From Kibdelosporangium sp. MJ126-NF4 (GTDB lineage: Bacteria; Actinomycetota; Actinomycetes; Mycobacteriales; Pseudonocardiaceae): a DNA stretch of 64,000 nucleotides. Positions 25,719-34,432 of this stretch are shown here, piece after piece. How positions within the stretch are numbered: position 1 is the stretch's first letter; every line of letters begins with the position of its first letter. The DNA is taken from contig NZ_CDME01000002.1 in NCBI RefSeq assembly GCF_000826545.1, positions 1,122,060-1,186,059 of the forward strand, written 5' to 3'. The notes beneath the pieces are model-generated. The model saw only the letters and a list, made by a program, of their open reading frames with translations, was not told the DNA's origin and searched no databases. Both the position numbers and the translations under genes were made by a program.

Positions 25719-25892
25719 GTGACCACCACCTGTTCGCACTGCGGCTGGCCTCTGCGCGACCTGCCCGCCGCCTCGGCCCACCACACGTCCCAGGGCGTCA
25801 TCCGCTACCAGCGCTGCGTCTGCGGCGCCTGGCTGGTGCTGCTCAACGGCCACCCGATCACGAACGCCGCGACGCGGTGCGCGGCAGAGTGA
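25719..25892 (+). CDS. small zinc-ribbon-like protein
   Basis: 57-residue protein with two Cys pairs, CSHCGW at the start and CVCG in the middle, plus HH in between, compatible with one zinc site. No family name is recognised. A GGGTGGCGGG stretch precedes GTG 25719. It is divergent from the CGNR gene (25 bp apart), so the two may be co-regulated. The 3' end overlaps the MerR gene by 35 bp, an unusually deep overlap, which lowers confidence. Confidence 0.5.
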   Translation: MTTTCSHCGWPLRDLPAASAHHTSQGVIRYQRCVCGAWLVLLNGHPITNAATRCAAE

Positions 25893-26265
25893 CCGTCGCA
25901 CGGAAACCCGGGCAGACACCGGGACCGCGGTAGGGGCAGTCGCGGAGGTGACGCAGGTACTCGCGGGCGTTGCCCAGCCGGTCGATCTGGCTGTCGATGG
26001 CCGTCATGGCCCGCGTGATCACACCGTGCCAGGTCGCCGCGCCCGGGCGGGAGGTGAGCAGTTCGCGGATCTGCTCGATGCTGAGCAACGCCGTGTCCCG
26101 CCATTGCCGGATGACCGCGATCCGATACAGCTGCCGCGAGTCGTAACAGCGTCGGGTGCCGTGCCGGTGTGCGGTGAGCAGGCCGCGGCGTTCCCAGAAA
26201 CGCAACGTGGACAGCGGCAGGTCGAAGTGCTCGGCGGTCTCGGTGATCGATGTCTGCTGGTCCAT
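25858..26265 (-). CDS. MerR family transcriptional regulator
   Basis: 135-residue MerR protein. The DNA-binding part is SITETAEHFDLPLSTLRFWE with RRGLLTAHRHGTRRCYDSR. A dimerisation helix (AMTAIDSQIDRLGNAREYL) is followed by a C-terminal CPYRGPGVC, two Cys eight residues apart that could bind a metal or sense redox, unlike the four-Cys cluster of SoxR. ATG 26265 is preferred. The palindrome GTTGACCTCAAC (26273-26284) immediately upstream may be its own operator. It is divergent from an MFS exporter with an iron box. Confidence 0.88.
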   Translation of the reverse strand: MDQQTSITETAEHFDLPLSTLRFWERRGLLTAHRHGTRRCYDSRQLYRIAVIRQWRDTALLSIEQIRELLTSRPGAATWHGVITRAMTAIDSQIDRLGNAREYLRHLRDCPYRGPGVCPGFRATVTLPRTASRRS

Positions 26266-26272
26266 GGGGACA

Positions 26273-26284
26273 GTTGACCTCAAC
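26273..26284. promoter_or_regulatory. palindrome at the merR start
   Basis: GTTGACCTCAAC, 5-bp perfect arms around CC, 7 bases upstream of the MerR ATG. The TTGACCTC core resembles the -35/operator part of MerR-controlled promoters and recurs at the quinone reductase promoter (30520-30550). Confidence 0.4.
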
Positions 26285-26298
26285 CACGGTTCACCGGG

Positions 26299-26317
26299 CA
26301 AGGTAAGCCTCACCTAA
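26299..26317. promoter_or_regulatory. iron box (IdeR/DmdR1-type) upstream of MFS transporter
   Basis: CAAGGTAAGCCTCACCTAA matches the 19-bp palindromic IdeR/DmdR1 consensus TTAGGTTAGCCTAACCTAA at 15 of 19 positions, with the central GGT.AGCCT.ACCTAA intact. It lies 22 bp before the GTG of the transporter and 33 bp before the MerR start. It predicts iron repression of the transporter. Match counted by eye. Confidence 0.65.
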
Positions 26318-26339
26318 TCAACGCGGGAGAGGGTGCCTG

Positions 26340-27755
26340 GTGCCACACCGTGTCCAACACGCCCACCCCGCCCAGTACCGCGGCGGGACGGTCATCGGCG
26401 TACTCATCGCCGCCACGTTCATCATGTTCCTCAACGAGACGATCCTGAGCGTCGGACTGCGCGGCCTCAGCGTCGACCTGCACGTCAGCACCACCACCAT
26501 CCAGTGGCTGACCAGCGGTTTCCTACTCGTCATGGCGGTAGTCATCCCGACCACCGGCTACCTGCTCGACCGGTTCACCGCACGCACCATGTTCCTGACC
26601 GCGATGGGATCGTTCTGCCTGGGCACGCTGATCGGCGCGCTGGCCCCCGGCTTCCCGGCCTTGTTGCTCGGCCGCGTCGTGCAGGCCTGCGGGACAGCGG
26701 TGATGCTGCCGCTGCTGGCGACCACCGTGATGCGGCTGGTCGCGCCCCAGAAACGCGGCGCCACGATGGGCGTGGTCGCCATCGTCATCGCGTTCGCCCC
26801 CGCACTGGGCCCGACCATCGGCGGCGCGGTACTGGCACACCTGCCGTGGCGCTGGATGTTCCTCGTGGTCCTTCCGTTCGCGACGCTCATCCTGGCGTGG
26901 GGCGCCGCGACCGTCCGCGCGCGGACGCAGACACGGCCGGTACCGCTGGACGCGCTGTCGGTGCTGATGTCAGCACTGGGATTCGGCGGGATCCTCTACG
27001 GGCTGTCCTCGACCGCACAGGACGGCGGGCACGTGCCCGCCGGGATCCCGATCGCCGCCGGCGCGGTGGCTGTGGCCGTGTTCGTGCTCCGCCAAGTGTC
27101 GCTGCAGCGCCACGGACGCGCGCTGCTGGACCTGCGGCCGCTGGCCCACCACAGATTCCTGGTGGCGCTGCTGATCTCCATGCTGGTGATCCTGTGCCAC
27201 ATCGGGATAGGCGTGGTCCTGCTGCCGCTCTACCTGCAGACCGTGCTGCACCTGGACACGTTCGTCACCGGCCTCGCGGTGCTCCCGGGCGGCCTGGTCC
27301 TCGGCGCGTTGGGGATTCCCACCGGCCGCCTGTTCGACCGCTACGGCGCGCGTCCACTGCTGATCCCCGGGACAGTCGCGATGACAGTCTCGCTCGGGGT
27401 GTTCGCCGCGCTCGACGAGCACACACCACTGCCCGCCGCGATCGCGGTCCACATTGTCCTGATGACCGGAATCGGCCTGGTCATGACACCGTTGATGATC
27501 GAGCCACTGGCCGAGTTGCCACCCGCGCTCTACGCCCACGGCACCGCGATCCTGGGAACAGCGCAACAACTGTCCGGCGCCTTCGGCACCGCCCTGTTCA
27601 TCACCGTGGCCACACTCGGCGCAGCCAACACCACCGGCACACCCGATCTGCCCGGCATGCGGCTCGCGTTCCTCACCGGCGGTGTCGCGGGACTGCTGGC
27701 CGTCACGACGTCACTGTTCACCCGCCGACCGCACCGCGCTGATCCACCGCGCTGA
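26340..27755 (+). CDS. MFS multidrug/siderophore-type exporter (DHA2 family)
   Basis: 471-residue transporter with 14 predicted helices. Motif A-like GYLLDRFTARTMF lies between helices 2 and 3, and the motif C region is FAPALGPTIGG in helix 5. DHA2 members export drugs or siderophores by proton antiport. The GTG start at 26340 is preceded by GGGAGAGGG. The iron box in the promoter suggests iron-dependent expression, so siderophore or metal-related export is a reasonable inference, not shown by the sequence. The following nudC gene is 25 bp downstream. Confidence 0.88.
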   Translation: MPHRVQHAHPAQYRGGTVIGVLIAATFIMFLNETILSVGLRGLSVDLHVSTTTIQWLTSGFLLVMAVVIPTTGYLLDRFTARTMFLTAMGSFCLGTLIGALAPGFPALLLGRVVQACGTAVMLPLLATTVMRLVAPQKRGATMGVVAIVIAFAPALGPTIGGAVLAHLPWRWMFLVVLPFATLILAWGAATVRARTQTRPVPLDALSVLMSALGFGGILYGLSSTAQDGGHVPAGIPIAAGAVAVAVFVLRQVSLQRHGRALLDLRPLAHHRFLVALLISMLVILCHIGIGVVLLPLYLQTVLHLDTFVTGLAVLPGGLVLGALGIPTGRLFDRYGARPLLIPGTVAMTVSLGVFAALDEHTPLPAAIAVHIVLMTGIGLVMTPLMIEPLAELPPALYAHGTAILGTAQQLSGAFGTALFITVATLGAANTTGTPDLPGMRLAFLTGGVAGLLAVTTSLFTRRPHRADPPR

Positions 27756-27780
27756 CCTGCAACGCGAGTAGCGTGGACGC

Positions 27781-28602
27781 ATGCTCGCCTACAACGGCCT
27801 GTCCCTCGACCGAGTACCCGAACGCCGCGCCGACCCGGACTGGATCACCGCCCAGCGAGCACACCCCACCAGCCGTGTCGTCGCGTTCTGGCACGACCAC
27901 TACCTGCCCGAGGCGCACCCCACGCCCGACACCGACGCGGTGTTCCTCGGCCTGGACGGCGACACCGCCGTCTTCGCCGCCGACCTGCCCGACCCAGTCG
28001 GCCAACCAGCGGACCTACGCGCCCTGGTCAGCGCCCTCGACCCGGCCGAAGCAGCCACCCTCGCCTACGCCCGCGGCATCCTGCACTGGCACCGCAACCA
28101 ACGCCACTGCGGCGCCTGCGGCGGACCCACCGACACCCGCGACGGCGGCCACACCCGCCAGTGCCGAGCCTGCGGCACCCTGCTGTTCCCCCGCATCGAA
28201 CCCGCCGTCATCGTCCTGGTCACCTGGCAGGACCGGTGCCTGCTCGCCCGACACAGGGGAGCGGCACCCACCGCCTACTCCACCCTCGCCGGGTTCGTCG
28301 AAGTGGGGGAGAACCTCGAAGCCGCCGTACACCGGGAAGTCCGCGAGGAAGCCGGGGTGCTCCTCGCCGACGTGCGCTACCAGGCCTCCCAGTCCTGGCC
28401 GTTCCCCGCCGGACTGATGATCGGCTACCGGGCCCGCGCCACCGGCCCGGACATCGACGTCGACCACCGCGAACTCGACGACGCCCGCTGGTTCACCGCC
28501 GACGAGGTCACCACCCTGCGCCAGACCGACAGCAGTGACAGCGGCAGCCGCACCGACTCCATCGAACAGTTCCTCATCGACACCTGGCTCAGCGAGGCCT
28601 AG
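27781..28602 (+). CDS. nudC: NAD+ diphosphatase NudC
   Basis: 273-residue Nudix hydrolase that cleaves NAD(H) to NMN(H) and AMP, and in E. coli removes NAD caps from RNA. The zinc ribbon is CGACGG (first pair) and CRACG (second pair). The Nudix box GFVEVGENLEAAVHREVREE begins near residue 177, and the NADH-pyrophosphatase signature SQSWPFP follows. All family landmarks are present and the length is normal. It may be co-transcribed with the MFS gene before it. Confidence 0.93.
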   Translation: MLAYNGLSLDRVPERRADPDWITAQRAHPTSRVVAFWHDHYLPEAHPTPDTDAVFLGLDGDTAVFAADLPDPVGQPADLRALVSALDPAEAATLAYARGILHWHRNQRHCGACGGPTDTRDGGHTRQCRACGTLLFPRIEPAVIVLVTWQDRCLLARHRGAAPTAYSTLAGFVEVGENLEAAVHREVREEAGVLLADVRYQASQSWPFPAGLMIGYRARATGPDIDVDHRELDDARWFTADEVTTLRQTDSSDSGSRTDSIEQFLIDTWLSEA

Positions 28603-28657
28603 GCGTCGCGACGCAGACTCGCGCCCTGATAACCCTCCGGCGGCTCCTTCGACTGAG

Positions 28658-29155
28658 TCACAGGTTCTCGAACGGCGCCGCGTACCGGAACGTCCCCGTG
28701 ACTCCCGCCGCGCCGACAGCCAGAGGCCGCACCTGGAAATGCGGCCCCCACTGCGCCACCGGCGGCTCGATCCCCACCGCCGAACTCACCACGAAACCGA
28801 ACCGCCGATAGAACGCCGGGTCACCCAGCAACCCCACCAGCGGCTCGCCCATCGCGTCCGCCGCGCCCAGCACGGTGTGCATCAACGCGGCCCCCACACC
28901 CCGGCCGTGCAGGGCAGGGGACACACCGATCGGGCCCAACGCCACCACAGGTGTGCCCGCCACATGCGCCCGCGTACACACCACATGCCCGACAACCCCG
29001 TCATCCGAGCGGGCCACGAACGACAACGCCGGGATCCACGCGTCACACACCCGCAGCTCATCCAGCAGCGTCGCCTCCAACTCCCGCCCGAACGCCGCGA
29101 CCTGCACCGCACGCGCACCCGCGACATCCTCCGGCCGCTCCCGGCACACCAGCAC
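28658..29155 (-). CDS. GNAT family N-acetyltransferase
   Basis: 165-residue acetyltransferase with the acetyl-CoA loop GVSPALHGRGVGAALM (R/QxxGxG/A motif) and the downstream LVGLLGDPAFYRRFGFV, typical of YhbS-like members. The acceptor is unknown. The GTG start at 29155 lies 3 bp after the stop of the STAS gene, so the two are co-transcribed on the minus strand together with the quinone reductase. Confidence 0.88.
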   Translation of the reverse strand: MLVCRERPEDVAGARAVQVAAFGRELEATLLDELRVCDAWIPALSFVARSDDGVVGHVVCTRAHVAGTPVVALGPIGVSPALHGRGVGAALMHTVLGAADAMGEPLVGLLGDPAFYRRFGFVVSSAVGIEPPVAQWGPHFQVRPLAVGAAGVTGTFRYAAPFENL

Positions 29156-29158
29156 GCG

Positions 29159-29521
29159 TCACACCTCCCGCGCGGTGTCCGCCGAATCGAACAACCGCAG
29201 TGTCTCGGTCAACCCGGTCAGCGCGAACACCCGCGCGGTGTTCGAGTTCGTCACGATCCGCAGCTCACACCCGGCCTCCCCAGCCTGCTGATGCGCCTGC
29301 ACCAACACCGACAACCCAGCCGAGCTCAGGAACGTCACGCCACTCAAATCCACCACCAGCGCCCGCCCCGCACCCGGCAGCGCCTGCCGCACACCGGCCT
29401 GCAACTGCGGCGCGGTCACCGTGTCGATCTCACCCCGCACGGCCAACACCGGCCCCGACGGACCCTGCCCGACCTCGATCGACAACGGCTGAAACTCAGC
29501 AGACGACATGCGCGACATCAT
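29159..29521 (-). CDS. STAS domain anti-sigma factor antagonist
   Basis: 120-residue single STAS domain of the SpoIIAA/RsbV type: VLAVRGEIDTVTAPQLQAGV, then LVVDLSGVTFLSSAGLSVLV, where the second Ser of LSSAG is the usual phosphorylation site. It would bind and remove an anti-sigma kinase in a partner-switching cascade; no RsbW-like kinase is encoded nearby. ATG 29521 is used; ATG 29509 is an alternative. It follows the quinone reductase stop by 4 bp. Confidence 0.88.
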   Translation of the reverse strand: MMSRMSSAEFQPLSIEVGQGPSGPVLAVRGEIDTVTAPQLQAGVRQALPGAGRALVVDLSGVTFLSSAGLSVLVQAHQQAGEAGCELRIVTNSNTARVFALTGLTETLRLFDSADTAREV

Positions 29522-29525
29522 CGCA

Positions 29526-30512
29526 TCACGTCACCAGCACAACCTTGCCGACCGTGCCGCGTGTCTCCAACGCCCGATGCGCCGCCGCGGCCTGCGCCAA
29601 CGGGAACGTCTGCGTGAACGGCACCAACTCACCCTTGGCCAACGCCGCCAACGAATCCGTCTCCAACCCCCGCAACCCACCCGGCCGGTTGAGGATCCGC
29701 GCCCGGAACGCCGCCGACACCGACAACCCGCGCCCCATCAACTCCGCCGGGGTGAACGACGTCGGCTCACCCGCGGAGTACCCGAACATCATCACCCGGC
29801 CACCCAGGCCCAGCAGGTCGAACCCGGCCCGCCCGGTCTCACCGCCGACACTGTCGAAGAACACCGTCAGCTCACGACCACCCAACGCGTCCTTCACCCG
29901 ATCCACCCAGCCCTCAACGCGGTAGTCCAGCACCACGTCCGCACCCAGCTCCCGCACCCGCGCGACCTTCTCCGCGCCACCCGCCAACGCCACCACGAAC
30001 GCGCCCGCGTTGCGCGCCGCCTGCACCAGCAACGCGCCCATCCCACCCGCGGCCGCGGGCACCAACACCACATCCCGCTCAGTGAGCTGAGCCAACTCCA
30101 ACACCACCAGCGTCGTACGGCCCGTGCCGATCATCGCCACCGCCTTGTCGAACTCCACCCAGTCCGGCAACTCGTGCAACAACTCCGCGTCCGTCACCAC
30201 CGACTCCGCGTACCCACCGCTGACCATCCCCAGATACGCCGCCACCCGCTTGCCCAGCCACGACTGCTCCACACCCTCACCCACCGCGTCCACCACACCG
30301 GCCACCTCACGGCCCGGCGTCATCGGCAACTCCGGCACCGGCATCGGCCCGCCGCTCTCCCCACGGCGGATCGACGTGTCCAGCAGGTGCACCCCCGCGG
30401 CCGCCACCCGAAGACGTACCTGGCCCCGGCCGGGAACCGGGGCAGGCACCTCCTCGAACTTCAACACCTCGGCCGGGCCGAACTCGTACTGCCGAATCGC
30501 ATGTGTACTCAT
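29526..30512 (-). CDS. zinc-type alcohol dehydrogenase family quinone reductase
   Basis: 328-residue MDR-family NADPH:quinone reductase-like enzyme without structural zinc Cys. The N-terminal GroES-like domain includes the block GREVAGVVDAVGEGV, and the Rossmann motif AAAGGMGALLVQ is in the middle. Likely reduces quinones or other electrophiles. Expression is likely MerR-controlled: the promoter at 30520-30550 has the 19-bp spacer and dyad typical of MerR activation, and its predicted transcription start falls on the ATG, so the mRNA may be leaderless. Heads a three-gene operon with STAS and GNAT genes. Confidence 0.9.
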   Translation of the reverse strand: MSTHAIRQYEFGPAEVLKFEEVPAPVPGRGQVRLRVAAAGVHLLDTSIRRGESGGPMPVPELPMTPGREVAGVVDAVGEGVEQSWLGKRVAAYLGMVSGGYAESVVTDAELLHELPDWVEFDKAVAMIGTGRTTLVVLELAQLTERDVVLVPAAAGGMGALLVQAARNAGAFVVALAGGAEKVARVRELGADVVLDYRVEGWVDRVKDALGGRELTVFFDSVGGETGRAGFDLLGLGGRVMMFGYSAGEPTSFTPAELMGRGLSVSAAFRARILNRPGGLRGLETDSLAALAKGELVPFTQTFPLAQAAAAHRALETRGTVGKVVLVT

Positions 30513-30519
30513 GCCGCCC

Positions 30520-30550
30520 AGCCTGCAACCTCAACCTAGATCGAGGTCAA
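30520..30550 (-). promoter_or_regulatory. MerR-type promoter of the quinone reductase operon
   Basis: Read on the minus strand: -35 TTGACC (30550-30545), 19-bp spacer, -10 CAGGCT (30525-30520), and the ATG 7 bases further at 30512. Inside is the perfect inverted repeat ACCTC-N10-GAGGT (+ strand 30528-30547). A long 19-bp spacer with a dyad is the hallmark of MerR-activated promoters. The regulator may be the MerR at 25858, but this is not shown. Confidence 0.6.
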
Positions 30551-30574
30551 CTCCCGCACTGACACCCACGCCCA

Positions 30575-31861
30575 TCAACCCGCGTACGGGGCCTTCGCCG
30601 CCTTCGCCGCCGTCAGGAACGCGCCCTTGTTACGCGGCCAGAACAAACTGTCCACACACGAGTACTGCGGGAAGAACCCGCCACAGCTGCCGCTGCCCGT
30701 CCCCAACTCGAACGTGTAACTCGCGATACCCAGGTTGCCGTAGGTGAAGTCGTCCGTCGTCCCCGTCGTGTCACCCTCAGCCACCACCGTGTACCCGTTG
30801 AACGCAGCCATCTTCTGCCCCAACGCCTTCAGACCCGCCGCGTTCGGGTTCGCGTTCCACGTCCAGCCCCACGGCGGCATGATCAGGTTGCCGTAACTGT
30901 GCACCGTGATCATCACACCCTTGGTCGTCACCGGAGCCGGATCCGTGTCACCCGGACCACGCTGGTCCGGGAACAACTGCTTGAACCACGCCTCCAACGC
31001 CTTCGTCTCCGGCTCCGAAGCCGACGACGGACCCTGATACGTCTCACCACACCGGCTCGTACCCGCCTTGCCCCACTTGAACGACGAGTTGCGGTTCAGA
31101 TCCACCCCACCGGACGGCGACGAACACCCCGTCGGGTTGTTGGCGTTCTTGCGCTGCATCAACGGCGAATTCCCACCCGAGGCGACAATGTCCACCCCGT
31201 CCGGGTTCGCGACCGGCACAACCCACAACTCCGTGGTGTCCAAAATGGCCGTCACCTCGGCGTCCGAGCCGTACCCCTTGGTCAGGTAGTCCATCCACCG
31301 CCACGCCACCTCACCCGTGGCCAACTCCCGCGCGTGCAGCTGCGCGATCATCGCGAACCGCGGCTTGGCCGAGTTCGGGCTCAGCGCACAGTCACCGGCC
31401 TGCTTCTTGGTGATACAGATCGCCCGGATGTCATGCCCACCCTGACCCTGCGTCTTACGCCAGCTGTCACCGATGTCGTACACCTGCGTCAACGCCGGAA
31501 ACGCCGCCGCCACATCCGTCACGTGCTTCGCGTGCTCCGCGGACGTGTGATACCCGCCGTAGAACGACTGCACCCCCACGTCCTGAACCCGGGGGAGGAC
31601 CTCCTTGTACACCGTGTCGAACTTCGACGGCCGATAACCCAACACGCGCAACCGCGCGGCGATCCGCTCGTCACCCACCACCTGAACCGCGCCGCCGACA
31701 CCATGCTCGACATCGAAACCGGCGTCCGCCAACACATGCTCATCAGCGTTGGGCACCTGCCAGTAATACGGCGTGGTATCGGGCTGAGCCGCCGACGTCG
31801 TACTGGACACCACCAACGGCGCCGCCAGTACAGCCGCGACGAAACCGATCCGGAGCTTCAT
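30575..31861 (-). CDS. secreted zinc carboxypeptidase, family M14
   Basis: 428-residue metallocarboxypeptidase with a signal peptide (KLRIGFVAAVLAAPLVV, cleavage near SAA-Q at about residue 27), so it acts outside the cell. Zinc ligands are in LHARELATG (HxxE) and TVHSYGN (distal His); the catalytic Glu is in YTFELGTG. Substrate-binding NLNRN-type residues occur as DLNRNSSF. It removes C-terminal residues from peptides, and members of this group resemble carboxypeptidase T. ATG 31861 has GGAGG 7 bases upstream; an in-frame GTG two codons earlier is less likely. Confidence 0.93.
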   Translation of the reverse strand: MKLRIGFVAAVLAAPLVVSSTTSAAQPDTTPYYWQVPNADEHVLADAGFDVEHGVGGAVQVVGDERIAARLRVLGYRPSKFDTVYKEVLPRVQDVGVQSFYGGYHTSAEHAKHVTDVAAAFPALTQVYDIGDSWRKTQGQGGHDIRAICITKKQAGDCALSPNSAKPRFAMIAQLHARELATGEVAWRWMDYLTKGYGSDAEVTAILDTTELWVVPVANPDGVDIVASGGNSPLMQRKNANNPTGCSSPSGGVDLNRNSSFKWGKAGTSRCGETYQGPSSASEPETKALEAWFKQLFPDQRGPGDTDPAPVTTKGVMITVHSYGNLIMPPWGWTWNANPNAAGLKALGQKMAAFNGYTVVAEGDTTGTTDDFTYGNLGIASYTFELGTGSGSCGGFFPQYSCVDSLFWPRNKGAFLTAAKAAKAPYAG

Positions 31862-32009
31862 CGACACACCTCCACGAGGCCGACGGCCACTGCAGGGGAA
31901 GGAGGACGACCGCCGCGCCGAACGCGAGTATGGAGTGACATGCGTGTGATTAGAACCTACGAACGGTGGTCACATGTAAACGGAAAGTATCGCCTGAAAG
32001 GATGATCAT

Positions 32010-32540
32010 GTGCGCCCCCTGATCACCCTCACCGCGTTACTCCTGCTCACCGCCTGCGGCACACCCACACCCACACCGCCGCCGCCGGACACCACCACGA
32101 CCACACCCCGCCCCACCGGCCTGGTGATCACCCTCGGCACGGTCGACGCCGCCATGGGCCTGCGCAGCCTCGACATCCAACTCACCAACCACACCACCAC
32201 ACCCGCCATGATCAACGGCTACCCACACCTGCGCGTCCTCGACAAAGACCACACACCCCTCGAAGTCACCGTCGGCCACGGCTCCTCCGGCGTCGCCACC
32301 GTCGACAACTTCGACACCCCACCCCAACCCATCACCCTGCAACCCGGCCACACCGTCCACGCCGGACTGCTCTGGCGCAACCTCGTCACCCAGACCGACC
32401 GCAAAGCCACCCTCGGCACCTACCTCGACATCGCCCCCACACCCGACACCCCCACCCGAACACTGCGCCCCGACGGCGGCATCGACCTCGGCAACACCAC
32501 CACCCTCGGCCTCAGCGCCTGGAAACCCCCCACGAACTGA
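32010..32540 (+). CDS. DUF4232-like lipoprotein
   Basis: 176-residue predicted lipoprotein: short hydrophobic signal ending in the lipobox LLTAC, then a Thr/Pro-rich linker (PTPTPPPPDTTTTTPRP), then a beta-rich domain resembling DUF4232 (SLDIQLTNHTTTPAMINGYP, HTVHAGLLWRN). Function unknown; it would sit on the outer face of the membrane. GTG 32010 follows GAAAGGATG. The next gene starts 19 bp downstream on the same strand. Confidence 0.8.
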   Translation: MRPLITLTALLLLTACGTPTPTPPPPDTTTTTPRPTGLVITLGTVDAAMGLRSLDIQLTNHTTTPAMINGYPHLRVLDKDHTPLEVTVGHGSSGVATVDNFDTPPQPITLQPGHTVHAGLLWRNLVTQTDRKATLGTYLDIAPTPDTPTRTLRPDGGIDLGNTTTLGLSAWKPPTN

Positions 32541-32559
32541 CCACAGAAAGACCACCACC

Positions 32560-33333
32560 ATGAACCGCATCGGCATCATCGGAGTAGGCGAAATCGGCCG
32601 CGCCATCGTCACCGGCCTCTGCGACGGACCCGACACACCACCCGAGGTGTACCTCTCCCCACGAGGAGCCCGCGCCGCCGCCGAACTATCCGAGCGCTAC
32701 GACACCGCGCACATCTGCGCCGACAACCAAACCGTCATCGACCACACCGACATGGTCATCATCGCCGTCCGCCCCCACGACCGGCACGACGCCCTCGCCG
32801 GACTGACCGTCACCGACGACAAGACCATCATCAACATCATGAGCGGCGTCGCCAACGACGACCTACGCCACACACTCGCCACCCACGCCACACTGGTCCG
32901 CGCCATCCCACTACCCGCCATCCGCGACCGCGACTCCATCACCGTCACCTGCCCAGCACACCCAGCGGTCGACGCCCTCTTCCAGCGCCTCGGCGGCTGC
33001 CTCCCCGTCACCGACGAGACAACCTTCAACGTCTTCTCCGCACTGACCGGGACACTGACCACCCACTTCCAGTACCTCGCCACCCTCACCTCATGGGCCA
33101 GCAGCCACGGGATCCCACCCGAACACGCCGACCAGTACATCCGCTCCCTCTTCCACGGCCTCAGCCGCGCACTGGACGACAACACCCGCACCCTGCACCA
33201 ACTCGCCGCCGACCACGAAACCCCCCAAGGCAACAACGAACGCATCCGCACCACCTGGCTCACCCCCGCCAACACCGACGCCCTCACCACAGCCCTCGAC
33301 GGCCTCCTCACCCACCTCAACCAGCCCACCTGA
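32560..33333 (+). CDS. pyrroline-5-carboxylate reductase-like NAD(P)-binding protein
   Basis: 257-residue ProC/F420_oxidored-type protein. The N-terminal Rossmann motif IGIIGVGEIGRAI is clear, as is the ProC-like middle IINIMSGVANDDLRHTL with VRAIPLPA. The C-terminal helical domain is less like true ProC, so P5C reduction is possible but another ketimine or imine substrate is equally likely. A proline branch link with the decayed ornithine cyclodeaminase at 5.7 kb is speculative. It may be in an operon with the lipoprotein. Confidence 0.78.
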   Translation: MNRIGIIGVGEIGRAIVTGLCDGPDTPPEVYLSPRGARAAAELSERYDTAHICADNQTVIDHTDMVIIAVRPHDRHDALAGLTVTDDKTIINIMSGVANDDLRHTLATHATLVRAIPLPAIRDRDSITVTCPAHPAVDALFQRLGGCLPVTDETTFNVFSALTGTLTTHFQYLATLTSWASSHGIPPEHADQYIRSLFHGLSRALDDNTRTLHQLAADHETPQGNNERIRTTWLTPANTDALTTALDGLLTHLNQPT

Positions 33334-33425
33334 TCACCCGGCGGGCAACGTCAACCGGCGACGAGACCGCGTAGATAGCCGGTGGACTCCACAGTGAACC
33401 GCCAGACGGCGACCACAGCCCGACA

Positions 33426-34373
33426 TCACCCCGCGTACCGCGCCACCAACTCCGACCCCAACCGCGCCAACTCCGCCCGCACCGCCTCAGACTCCACCAC
33501 CTCCACCAAACCACCCCACCCCGCCAACACCTGAGCGATCATCACCGGCGCCGCCGAGGCCACCCGCACCCGAACCCTGCCACCACCCTCCTGCGCCACC
33601 ACCTCGAAATGCCGCCCGAACTGATCCCGCAACACCGGCACATGCCGCTCCTGCGCCACCACCACCGCCGACACCAGACCACGCTGACGCTCCACCCGCT
33701 CCACCACCCGCCCCCACGCCGACGACAAGTCAAAACCAGCCGGAGCAGGCCCGGCGGGGGAGTCCACCACCGCCACATCCACCATCCGATCCACCCGGAA
33801 CGTCCGCTGCCCACCCTCCGTCCCCGCCACCAGGTACCACACGTCGTCCTTGTCCACCAAGCCCCACGGATCCACCAGCCGCACCGCCCGCTCCCGCCCA
33901 CGACTCGCGTACCCGAACCGCACCTTCCGCCGCCGCACCACCGCCGACTGCAACACCTCCACCACCTCAGACCGCTTCCGCTCCCGCTCACCCCACCCAC
34001 TCGCATCGACCACCACCGCACGCGCCGCCGCCTCAGCGTCCGCACGGAACGTGTCCGGCAACGCCCGCACCAACTTCCGCAACGCCGCCTTCGCCTCACC
34101 CGAGATCGCCGCCGCCGGACCCACCAGCACGAACAACGCCTGCGCCTCCGCCGCGGTCAACCCACTCAGATCCGTCCGGGCACCACCGACCAACCGCCAC
34201 CCACCACCACGCCCAGGCTGCGGATACACCGGAATCCCGGCAGCCGACAACGCCTCCAGATCCCGCCGCGCCGTCGCCGTCGAGACCTCCAACTCCGTGG
34301 CCAACTCCGCCGCGGTCACCCGCCCCCGCGACTGCATCAGCAGCAACGCGGCCACCAGCCGATCAGCACGCAT
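33426..34373 (-). CDS. WYL domain transcriptional regulator
   Basis: 315-residue YafY-type regulator: N-terminal HTH_11/DeoR-like helix-turn-helix (ADRLVAALLLMQSRGRVTAA and LATELEVSTATARRDLEALS), a linker strand GRGGGWRLVGG, then the WYL domain (about residues 140-230, with VDPWGLVDKDDVWYLVAG) and a WCX extension. WYL domains bind ligands such as nucleic-acid fragments. ATG 34373 is preferred to a longer frame. It is divergent from a small hypothetical gene (60-bp gap). Confidence 0.9.
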   Translation of the reverse strand: MRADRLVAALLLMQSRGRVTAAELATELEVSTATARRDLEALSAAGIPVYPQPGRGGGWRLVGGARTDLSGLTAAEAQALFVLVGPAAAISGEAKAALRKLVRALPDTFRADAEAAARAVVVDASGWGERERKRSEVVEVLQSAVVRRRKVRFGYASRGRERAVRLVDPWGLVDKDDVWYLVAGTEGGQRTFRVDRMVDVAVVDSPAGPAPAGFDLSSAWGRVVERVERQRGLVSAVVVAQERHVPVLRDQFGRHFEVVAQEGGGRVRVRVASAAPVMIAQVLAGWGGLVEVVESEAVRAELARLGSELVARYAG

Positions 34374-34432
34374 AACGGGAAGTCTCCCAAACAGAAATGC
34401 GCACCACACGCGCACTTTCTAAGCTGAACCCC

